Shown piece by piece: positions 1 through 5,829 of a stretch of 18,411 bases of DNA (positions are counted from its first letter, which is position 1; each line of letters opens with the position of its first letter). Position numbers and translations under genes: made by a program. Below the pieces are notes generated by a model. That model was given only the letters and a program-made list of their open reading frames with translations. It did not search any database and was not told the DNA's origin. Source of the DNA: JANNHK01 sp034408875 (GTDB lineage Bacteria > Actinomycetota > Acidimicrobiia > IMCC26256 > PALSA-610); the NCBI GenBank assembly GCA_034408875.1, contig JAWXCJ010000066.1, positions 1-18,411 on the forward strand, read 5' to 3'.

Positions 1-5
1 GGGCC

Positions 6-731
6 TCACTGCTCGAACACTAGGAGCGGGTGCGACTGGGTTCGGTGTCGGAGTCGGTCCGGTCCGGGGAGCGCCGCCAACTGGTCGACGGCGGGCTGTA
101 CCGAGGTGTTCCAGTCGTCGTCGCTGACGTCCCACAGGCACGACCAGGTGCGCGCTTCGATGATCGCCTTCGTCTGATTCGGTGTCTCCTCGAATTCGAA
201 GAAGTCCGCGTAACTCTCGTGCACCGGCGTCATGCCGATGCCGCCGGGAAGGTCGGCGGGCCGGCCCCGCGTGCCGTGCAGCGCCTGCAGGATGTCGGCG
301 ACGTCGTTCGGTTCCTCTTTGGCGGCGGCCTGCACGACGACGAGGCGCCCGCCTGGGCGCAGGATGCGGCGGCACTCCGCGAGGACCGTCGACCGGTCGG
401 CGACCAGGTGCATGACCCACACCGCAAGGACGGCGTCGACGGACTCGGCGCGCACGGGTAGGCGCATGGCGTCAGCAACTGCAATGCGCGCGCCCAGCCG
501 CCCGTGCGCGTGCGCCAACATCGCGGGCGAGATGTCGACGCCGGTCACGGTGTGCCCGCGTTCCACGAGGGGCAGCGCGATTGCGCCGGTGCCGACGCCG
601 ATCTCGAGAATGGAGCTCCCCGGCGGCAGGTGCGGCGAGATCGCCGTCGCGAAGTTGTTCCCCCGAACCAGGCCACCACGCGTCTCGTCGTACTTGTCGG
701 CCATGCGGTCGAACGAGACCGACTCGTTCAT
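6..731 (-). CDS. Class I SAM-dependent methyltransferase
   Basis: This 241-residue protein probably transfers a methyl group from S-adenosylmethionine to an unidentified small molecule in the cytoplasm. The SAM-binding motif I, LEIGVGTGA, lies at residues 42-50. The acidic post-I strand is VDISPAML with Asp66, and the sequence RILRPGGRLVVV is the usual motif III region of the Methyltransf_11 family. The C-terminal third (FFEFEETPNQ, WNTSVQPAVDQL) is the variable substrate region. The frame is open 10 codons further upstream, but I choose the ATG at 731 because it overlaps the stop of the HD-domain gene as ATGA, typical of translational coupling. It is the last gene of a three-gene minus-strand operon. 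Family assignment is firm; the substrate is unknown. Confidence 0.88.
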   Translation of the reverse strand: MNESVSFDRMADKYDETRGGLVRGNNFATAISPHLPPGSSILEIGVGTGAIALPLVERGHTVTGVDISPAMLAHAHGRLGARIAVADAMRLPVRAESVDAVLAVWVMHLVADRSTVLAECRRILRPGGRLVVVQAAAKEEPNDVADILQALHGTRGRPADLPGGIGMTPVHESYADFFEFEETPNQTKAIIEARTWSCLWDVSDDDWNTSVQPAVDQLAALPGPDRLRHRTQSHPLLVFEQ

Positions 732-1195
732 TGGGCCAGCCGTTCGAGCAACGGCCGCCACGACGCGAGGTCGGGAACGACGGCGTGCGGGTCCTTGGCT
801 CCCTCGTCGGCGCGGCGGAGTTCGAGCATCGCGTCGGGATCGACGTCGGCTTCGAGCGCCGCGCGTTCGGTTTGGTCGAGGACGTCACCCTGTTCGAGCA
901 GCGTTTCGACGCTCCGCGGGCTCAACGTGGCGCGGTACGCCGCGTCGGCGGTGACGAGATAGCGCTTGGCGACGACGTGCGCGCCGACGAGCTTCGCGAC
1001 ACGCGCGCCGAGCAACGGAGCGACCAGCGCGGCGCCGCGGCCGTCGTGGTCGTCGTGGTCCGGGTAGACGTTGTCGGATACGTCGTGCACGAGTCCGGCC
1101 GCGATCAGTTCGGGGTCGTCGGGATGGGTGCGTTCGAGGATGGCCGCGCACTGGAGCGCATGTTTCAGCGCGTCGAGCCGGGGCTCGTCCCACAT
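728..1195 (-). CDS. HD-domain protein (small metal-dependent phosphohydrolase-like)
   Basis: This 155-residue protein has the HD signature AGLVHDVSD with His37-Asp38, preceded by HALQCAAIL and followed by an Asp/His-rich stretch (YPDHDDHDGRG). This resembles small actinobacterial HD proteins annotated near metabolic enzymes. A metal-dependent phosphohydrolase or oxygenase-like role is possible; the substrate cannot be told. The first in-frame ATG is at 1195, with a GAGG element 8 bases upstream. However, the 22 codons between it and the stop of the preceding gene also read like protein (SVDELIAALARGDR), and they contain no ATG, GTG or TTG. The real start is therefore uncertain. The gene lies in the same frame as the upstream oxidoreductase gene and overlaps the methyltransferase gene by 4 bases. 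Confidence 0.8.
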   Translation of the reverse strand: MWDEPRLDALKHALQCAAILERTHPDDPELIAAGLVHDVSDNVYPDHDDHDGRGAALVAPLLGARVAKLVGAHVVAKRYLVTADAAYRATLSPRSVETLLEQGDVLDQTERAALEADVDPDAMLELRRADEGAKDPHAVVPDLASWRPLLERLAQ

Positions 1196-1261
1196 GCGGT
1201 CGCCTCGCGCGAGGGCCGCGATGAGTTCGTCGACAGAAGCGAACGGTTCGATGATTGAACG

Positions 1262-2137
1262 CTAGCCCGCGAGCTGCGCTTCGGCGTTCGCAATCAGACG
1301 TTGCAGGTGCAGGCCTCGGGTCACGTCGGCGGGGTGCGGCGTTCCGCCCGCGACGGCGACGAAGGTACGGCGCAAGTTGGCGAACGTCTCGGCCGGGTTC
1401 CCGGCGCGGCCGTCGTAGCGCAGCGACCCCGTCGCACCGAATACCTCGACCTCGGTGCGGTTCTCGCCGGTCGCCTTACAACAGATCGACGCCTGACTCG
1501 TCACGCCGGACGCATGGTGCAGCGTGAGTGAGGTCCAGCCCTGGACGTCGCCCGACGCGTCGACGGCGACGATCTCGCCCAGGGCGATCTCGTGCAGGTC
1601 GAGCAGATGCGGCCCGATGTCGAGGAGCGCACCGCGATCGAGACGCCAGTCGGTCGCGAACGGTCCGCCGGGGAGCAGCGCGCCGGAGACGAAACAGCCG
1701 CGCCCGCCGAACGCGTCGAAGGCGGCGGCGGCTTCCGCGAACGAAGGGAGTGCCGGGTTGAACCGGTTGGTGAGCGTGAGCAGGTTGGGTGTGCCGCGGC
1801 TCGTGAGCGCGTCGGCCAGGCGTTCGGCTTCCGCGAGGTCGAGCGCCAGCGGCTTCTCGAGGAGGACGGCTTTGCCGCGTTCGGCGGCACGGATCGCGAA
1901 GTCGGGTTGCGCACCCGGCGCAACTGCGATCGCGACGGCGTCGCAGTGGTCGAGGAGCCCGTCGACGTCATCGAACACGGCGGCGCCGAACGGTTCGGCC
2001 GCCGCCTCCGCGTTGGCGCGGGTGCGGGACCAGATGCCGGCGAGCCGGGTCTCGGGCCCGGCCGCGAACACGGGTCCGGTGACGAAGCGCACCCACGGTC
2101 CCGCGCCGATGACTCCGATTGCCAGCGGGTCCGCCAT
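1262..2137 (-). CDS. Gfo/Idh/MocA-family NAD(P)-dependent oxidoreductase
   Basis: This 291-residue protein belongs to the glucose-fructose oxidoreductase/inositol dehydrogenase family. The N-terminal Rossmann motif is IGVIGAGPW (residues 7-15). The family signature EKPLALD (residues 94-100) carries the conserved Lys95 that lines the active site. DIGPHLLDLHE (residues 173-183) supplies the usual catalytic-region His177. It is somewhat shorter than the common 330-380 residues but complete at both ends. The frame stays open far upstream, antisense to ilvD, but the family N-terminus begins at the ATG at 2137. There is no well-spaced Shine-Dalgarno sequence; a -10-like TACCTT ends 8 bases before the ATG, so the mRNA may be leaderless. 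It is the first gene of a minus-strand operon with the HD protein and the methyltransferase. The substrate is unknown. Confidence 0.88.
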   Translation of the reverse strand: MADPLAIGVIGAGPWVRFVTGPVFAAGPETRLAGIWSRTRANAEAAAEPFGAAVFDDVDGLLDHCDAVAIAVAPGAQPDFAIRAAERGKAVLLEKPLALDLAEAERLADALTSRGTPNLLTLTNRFNPALPSFAEAAAAFDAFGGRGCFVSGALLPGGPFATDWRLDRGALLDIGPHLLDLHEIALGEIVAVDASGDVQGWTSLTLHHASGVTSQASICCKATGENRTEVEVFGATGSLRYDGRAGNPAETFANLRRTFVAVAGGTPHPADVTRGLHLQRLIANAEAQLAG

Positions 2138-2161
2138 GGGCCCGAAGGTACCCTTCCCGGC
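2138..2161. promoter_or_regulatory. Divergent start region with overlapping mirror-image -10 boxes
   Basis: Only 24 bp separate the ATG of the oxidoreductase (minus) and the ATG of ilvD (plus). At the centre is GGTACC. On the plus strand TACCCT (2149-2154) fits a TANNNT -10 box ending 8 bases before the ilvD ATG. On the minus strand TACCTT (complement of 2145-2150) has exactly the same spacing to its ATG. The two boxes share two bases. Each would initiate at or next to its start codon, giving leaderless mRNAs. No convincing -35 is seen; a TTGCCA at 2119-2124 is 24 bp from the plus -10, too far. Purine runs here could instead be weak, distant ribosome-binding sites. Confidence 0.45.
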
Positions 2162-3853
2162 ATGGCGAAGCCCCAGACACCGAAACCGCGCAGTCGCGAA
2201 GTCACCGACGGCATGGAACGCGCGCCCGCGCGCGCCATGTTGCGTGCCGTCGGGATGAACGACGACGACTGGGGCAAGTCGCAGGTAGGCGTGGCGTCGT
2301 CGTGGAACGAGGTCACGCCGTGCAACATGCCACTCGACCGGCTGGCGAAGCGGTCGAAGGAAGGTGTGCGCGACGCGGGCGGGTTCCCGTTCGAGTTCGT
2401 GACGATCGCGATCTCCGACGGCATCTCGATGGGGCACGAGGGCATGCGCGGGTCGCTCGTGTCGCGCGAGATCATCGCCGACTCGGTGGAATGTGTGATG
2501 CACAGCGAGCGCTTCGACGCTCTGGTCACGTTCGCCGGGTGCGACAAGAGCCTGCCGGGGATGCTCATGGCCGCGGCCCGGGTCGACCTGCCGTCGGTGT
2601 TCCTCTACGGCGGTTCGATCCTGCCCGGCCACTACAAGGATCAGGCCCTCGACATCGTCAGTGTGTTCGAAGCCGTCGGCGCGTGCGCGGCAGGGACGAT
2701 CACCGAGAACGAGCTGGGCGAGATCGAGAAACGCGCGTGCCCCACAGAAGGTTCGTGCGCGGGCATGTTCACGGCGAACACGATGGCGGCGATCGGTGAA
2801 GCGATCGGCATGTCGTTGCCGGGGAGCGCGTCGGCACCGGCGGTCGACCGCCGGCGTATGGACTACGCGTACGAGTCGGGCCGCGCGGTGATGAACTTGC
2901 TCGAACTCGACCTGCGGCCTCGGCAGATCATGACGAAGGAAGCGTTCGAGAACGCGATCGCGGTGACGATGGCCCTGGGCGGCTCGACGAACGCTGTGCT
3001 CCACCTGCTCGCGATCGCGCACGAAGCCCGGGTCGAACTCGAACTCGAGGACTTCAACAAGGTCGGCGCCCGGGTTGCGCACGTGGCCGACATGAAGCCG
3101 CACGGCAAGTTCCACATGGTCGACCTCGACAAGGTCGGTGGGGTGCCGGTCGTGATGCAGATGCTGCTCGACGCCGGCCTGTTGCACGGCGACTGCCTCA
3201 CCGTGACCGGCAAGACCATGGCCGAAAACCTCGCCGACCTCGCCGCGCCCGCGCCCGACGGCACCGTCGTGCACCCGTTCGAGAGCCCGATCCACTCCCA
3301 GGGCGGCATCGCCGTGCTGCGCGGGTCACTCGCGCCGAAGGGTGCGGTCGTGAAGGTCGCGGGCATCGACGAGATGATCTTCGACGGCGTGGCGCGCGTG
3401 TTCGACGGCGAAGCGGCGGCGATGGCAGAGATCCTCGCGGGCAAGATCAAACCGCGTGACATCGTCGTCATCCGCTACGAAGGCCCGAAGGGTGGACCCG
3501 GCATGCGCGAGATGCTCGCCATCACGGGCGCGATGAAAGGCGCGGGCCGCGGCGCCGACGCCGCACTCGTCACCGACGGCCGCTTCTCCGGCGGCACGCA
3601 CGGCTACTGCGTCGGCCATGTCGCGCCCGAAGCCGTCGACGGCGGCCCGATCGCGTTCGTGCGCGACGGCGACCGCATCGTCATCGACGCAAGCAAGCAC
3701 ACCATCGACTTGATGGTCGACGAGACCGAGCTCACGAAGCGCCGCGCCGTGTGGGCGCTCCCCGAGCCGCTGTACACGAGCGGCTTCCTGGCGAAGTACG
3801 CGCGCCTCGCCCAAGGCGCCGAAACCGGCGCCATCACCAACGTCTTCTACTAA
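2162..3853 (+). CDS. ilvD: Dihydroxyacid dehydratase
   Basis: This enzyme dehydrates 2,3-dihydroxy-isovalerate and 2,3-dihydroxy-3-methylvalerate to the keto acid precursors of valine (and leucine) and isoleucine. It has 563 residues, the normal IlvD/Edd-family length. Cysteines that would hold the iron-sulfur cluster are Cys54 (VTPCNMP), Cys127 (GCDKSLPGM) and Cys199 (PTEGSCAGM). This three-Cys pattern fits the [2Fe-2S] type. DGRFSGGTHG at residues 472-481 contains the conserved Ser476 proposed as the catalytic base. The frame is open upstream, but homology begins at the ATG at 2162. The gene is divergent from the oxidoreductase operon and is followed five bases after its stop by a long hairpin. 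It lies about 2 kb from ilvBNC, on the same strand but transcribed separately, and no attenuator is visible in front of it. Confidence 0.97.
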   Translation: MAKPQTPKPRSREVTDGMERAPARAMLRAVGMNDDDWGKSQVGVASSWNEVTPCNMPLDRLAKRSKEGVRDAGGFPFEFVTIAISDGISMGHEGMRGSLVSREIIADSVECVMHSERFDALVTFAGCDKSLPGMLMAAARVDLPSVFLYGGSILPGHYKDQALDIVSVFEAVGACAAGTITENELGEIEKRACPTEGSCAGMFTANTMAAIGEAIGMSLPGSASAPAVDRRRMDYAYESGRAVMNLLELDLRPRQIMTKEAFENAIAVTMALGGSTNAVLHLLAIAHEARVELELEDFNKVGARVAHVADMKPHGKFHMVDLDKVGGVPVVMQMLLDAGLLHGDCLTVTGKTMAENLADLAAPAPDGTVVHPFESPIHSQGGIAVLRGSLAPKGAVVKVAGIDEMIFDGVARVFDGEAAAMAEILAGKIKPRDIVVIRYEGPKGGPGMREMLAITGAMKGAGRGADAALVTDGRFSGGTHGYCVGHVAPEAVDGGPIAFVRDGDRIVIDASKHTIDLMVDETELTKRRAVWALPEPLYTSGFLAKYARLAQGAETGAITNVFY

Positions 3854-3857
3854 TCCC

Positions 3858-3902
3858 TCGGGCGTCGATAGACGCCAATAGTTGTCGTCTATCGACGCCC
3901 GA
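3858..3902 (+). terminator. Perfect 17-bp stem-loop after ilvD
   Basis: The arms 3858-3874 and 3886-3902 (left core GGGCGTCGATAGACG) are perfectly complementary around an 11-base loop. The hairpin starts 5 bases after the ilvD stop and no T-run follows it; instead comes a G-rich stretch that serves as the ribosome-binding site of the next gene. U-less hairpins are proposed as terminators in actinobacteria. It could also act as an mRNA 3'-end stabiliser or attenuate read-through into the glycosylase gene. Confidence 0.6.
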
Positions 3903-3915
3903 TGGGGGAGCCGGT

Positions 3916-4692
3916 ATGCCGGAGATACTCGAGGTTGAGGCGGCGCGGGTTGTGCTCGGTGCGCATGCGCTGCGGCGGCGGATCGTGAAGGTGCATGCAC
4001 CGGACACGTGGTTTCTCAAGCGGGGGACGACGCCTACGACCGTCACGAGCGCGCTCGTCGGGAATCAGTTCCTCGCGGCCGAGAGGCGGGGGAAGTTGAT
4101 CCTCTTGCGGACCGAGGGGCCGACGCTCGGGGTGCACCTGGGTATGAGCGGGCGGGTGCTGGTCGACGACGAGGAAGCCGGTGACCCGCTCGTGTACGCG
4201 AGCAACCGGCGGGTCGAGGGGTGGCACCGGTTCGGCGTGCACTTCGCCGACGGCGGTTCGTTCCTCCTGCGGGATCCGCGCCGGCTCTGAGCAGTCCTGC
4301 TCGACCCCGACGAATCGAAGCTCGGTCCCGACGCGCTCACCCTGACGCTCGCGCAGCTCGACCACGCGCTCGGCGCCCGCGTCGCGCCCGTCAAAGCCGT
4401 GCTGATGGACCAGGCACGCGTGGCCGGGCTCGGTAACCTGCTGGTCGACGAGACGTTGTGGCGAGCCGGCATCGACCCGGCGCGGACCCCGGCCACGATC
4501 GACCGTGATCGACGCAAGGTGTTGCACCGTTCGATCCGCGACACGGTGCGCGTGCTCGGCCGCCGGGGCGGGAGCCACACCGGCGACATGCCCCGCTCGA
4601 TCGACGCCGCGTGCCCGCGTGACGGCGGCGCGTTGCTGCGGCGCAAGGTCGGTGGACGCACGACGTACTCGTGTCGCGTGCACCAGACCTAG
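3916..4692 (+). pseudogene. Fpg/Nei-family DNA glycosylase interrupted by an in-frame TGA
   Basis: The reading frame encodes a formamidopyrimidine-DNA glycosylase/endonuclease VIII relative, which excises oxidised bases and nicks the DNA. It starts MPEILEVEAAR, with the catalytic Pro2 and Glu3 after Met removal. It keeps Lys60 (ERRGKLILL), HLGMSGRV, and the helix-two-turn-helix region (MDQARVAGLGNLLVDE). The C-terminus has a zinc-finger-like C-x2-D-x16-C-x2-H (Cys233, Asp236, Cys253, His256). A ribosome-binding site, GGGGGAG, lies just upstream. Codon 125 (4288-4290) is TGA, between DPRRL and AVLLDPDE, where relatives commonly have Gly; GGA to TGA is a single base change. Everything downstream stays in frame to a TAG at 4690. 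Translation would give a 124-residue N-terminal piece lacking the DNA-binding half. A sequencing error, recent inactivation or read-through are all possible. Fpg versus Nei cannot be decided. Confidence 0.85.
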
Positions 4693-4696
4693 TCCA

Positions 4697-5623
4697 CTAA
4701 TCCCAGAGGGGGCTGTCCTCGATGTCGGCGCAGTCGGCGGCGCCGTGGTCGTAGTAGTCGTCGTTGCCCGGGTCGAGGAGCAAGTCTCTCGCCGCGGGGA
4801 ATGCGGCGCCTTCCGGCGCGTCGTACATGATGTCGTTCGGGTCGTCGATGACGTGGCCGTTGCGGCCGTAGTGCGGTGCGCACGCGCCGACGGCACCCAT
4901 CGCGTGGATCAGCTCGTGCGCGATCGTCCCGCTCACACCCGCGTCGAGCACCGTCGATGCGGTCGAGGGAACGTCACCGCACGCGCCCACCCAGATCACG
5001 ACGATCCCGCCCGTCTCACCGCACGTCTGCTCGATCGCGATCGGCACGAACACGACGACGACCTCGTCCGTCGGAAGTTCACCGTTCTCGTCGCGGAACT
5101 CGTCCGCGATCAACGAGCCCGCGTCGGGGCGGTCGATGACCGAGTCGGTCGAGACCGCGAGCGCCTGCGTCTCGACCACTAGCTCGCCGTCTTCCTCGAC
5201 CCACTTCGGTGCGCGGCCGGCTTGCTCCTCGAACCACGCGTTGGCGACCGCGACTTCGTTGCGGATCGCGGCGACGAGATCCTCGTCCTGGTCGACGTCG
5301 GCAGGAATCCCGTACACGACGCGCACTTGGTCGGGGCCCGAGACGTCGACACTGTTGCGGCCCGTGTTCGGGAACGCGACCAGCACGGCCAGGGTGAGTC
5401 CGCCCAGGACGATAAACGGGGCGAACTTGCGGAGGCGGGCCTTGCGCCCGACCTTGCGGTCCCGGGTTTTGCGGCGCTTGCTCGCGGCGTGCGCGGCCCG
5501 GGCCCATTCGGAGCGTTCGGCCGCGCTGGGCTCGTGGAACTGGGCGCCTTCGACGAAGAGTTCGTCGAGCGGGGACTCGAAGCCCCCCTTGCCGATGTCG
5601 CCGTCATGCGGGTCGTCCGCCAC
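4697..5623 (-). CDS. Membrane-anchored HExxH zinc metallopeptidase
   Basis: This 308-residue protein starts with GTG at 5623, preceded by a GGGAGG ribosome-binding site. About 65 charged residues (KRRKTRDRKVGRKARLRK just before the membrane) are followed by one transmembrane helix at roughly 68-84, so it is predicted to be type II with the catalytic domain outside. The active site TIAHELIHAMG has His236, Glu237 and His240. Further on are CAPHYGRNGH (His251, His257) and NDIMYD, which resembles the Met-turn of metzincins. The usual third histidine of HExxHxxGxxH would be at 246, but that residue is Gly, so His251 or His257 is probably the third zinc ligand. Several cysteines (201, 215, 248, 298) could form disulfides. 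Its stop lies 4 bp from the convergent glycosylase stop. Substrate unknown. Confidence 0.8.
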   Translation of the reverse strand: MADDPHDGDIGKGGFESPLDELFVEGAQFHEPSAAERSEWARAAHAASKRRKTRDRKVGRKARLRKFAPFIVLGGLTLAVLVAFPNTGRNSVDVSGPDQVRVVYGIPADVDQDEDLVAAIRNEVAVANAWFEEQAGRAPKWVEEDGELVVETQALAVSTDSVIDRPDAGSLIADEFRDENGELPTDEVVVVFVPIAIEQTCGETGGIVVIWVGACGDVPSTASTVLDAGVSGTIAHELIHAMGAVGACAPHYGRNGHVIDDPNDIMYDAPEGAAFPAARDLLLDPGNDDYYDHGAADCADIEDSPLWD

Positions 5624-5666
5624 GTTGCCTCCCGGCCCGCAGCGTAGGTGTTCAGGTACTCATGTC

Positions 5667-5696
5667 TTGCCAAGGCCCTCTGAGGTGGGTGATACT
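5667..5696 (+). promoter_or_regulatory. SigA-type promoter of the ilvBNC leader
   Basis: TTGCCA at 5667-5672 and GATACT at 5691-5696 form a -35/-10 pair with an 18-bp spacer. Initiation would fall around 5703-5706, so the transcript would begin at or within a few bases of the leader-peptide ATG at 5706. No ribosome-binding site precedes that ATG, which fits leaderless translation. Prediction by inspection only. Confidence 0.6.
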
Positions 5697-5705
5697 GTGA
5701 CCTCG

Positions 5706-5741
5706 ATGTTTGCGGCGACCCTCCTCGTAGTAATTACGTAG
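5706..5741 (+). CDS. ilvB leader peptide (attenuator peptide)
   Basis: This 11-codon reading frame encodes MFAATLLVVIT. Five consecutive codons specify Leu, Leu, Val, Val and Ile, the end products of the pathway encoded just downstream. It lies between a promoter and a terminator hairpin, with its stop codon (5739-5741) touching the first hairpin. Leader peptides of this kind control ilvBNC in Corynebacterium glutamicum and Streptomyces by ribosome stalling. When charged branched-chain tRNAs are scarce, a ribosome held at codons 5721-5735 would mask the first hairpin arm. The lack of a ribosome-binding site and the closeness of the promoter suggest a leaderless start. Confidence 0.85.
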   Translation: MFAATLLVVIT

Positions 5742-5787
5742 CGCACGGCCGCCCCGACGCGCCCGTGCGCTCTTCCGCCCCTCGCAC
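5741..5787 (+). promoter_or_regulatory. Transcription attenuator: pause hairpin and alternative antiterminator
   Basis: Arm 1, GCGCACGG (5741-5748), pairs perfectly with arm 2, CCGTGCGC (5763-5770). Part of arm 2, GTGCG (5765-5769), can instead pair with CGCAC (5783-5787), which overlaps the 5' arm and loop of the terminator hairpin. This is the classic exclusive set: 1:2 with the terminator, or 2:3 without it. Arm 1 begins at the last base of the leader-peptide stop codon, so a ribosome stalled on the Leu/Val/Ile codons would block it. The 2:3 pairing is only 5 bp by eye, so the exact antiterminator should be refolded. Confidence 0.65.
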
Positions 5788-5801
5788 TGCGAGGGGTTTT
5801 T
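5778..5801 (+). terminator. Intrinsic terminator of the ilvBNC attenuator
   Basis: CCCCTCGC (5778-5785), a 3-base loop ACT and GCGAGGGG (5789-5796) form a perfect 8-bp GC-rich stem, directly followed by five T residues (5797-5801). It lies 28 bases before the ilvB ATG and downstream of the leader peptide, so it would stop transcription before ilvB when branched-chain amino acids are plentiful. Confidence 0.9.
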
Positions 5802-5829
5802 CACGTCCGAACGCAGCCGAAGAGGAAAC

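Noticed and set aside
2138..3295. Long open frame antisense to ilvD, continuous with the oxidoreductase gene
   Set aside because: It mirrors the codon pattern of ilvD, its translation is low-complexity Arg/His/Asp-rich, and the oxidoreductase homology begins at the ATG at 2137.
4288..4290. TGA recoded as glycine throughout the genome, or as selenocysteine
   Set aside because: TGA is used as a normal stop here (ilvC, the HD and methyltransferase genes, the mycothiol-type enzyme). The family position calls for Gly, not Cys, and the short inverted repeat is too small to argue for a SECIS element.
5741..5801. T-box or other riboswitch in front of ilvB
   Set aside because: There is no T-box motif or specifier loop. 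The short leader with its LLVVIT peptide and competing stems is fully explained by ribosome-mediated attenuation.
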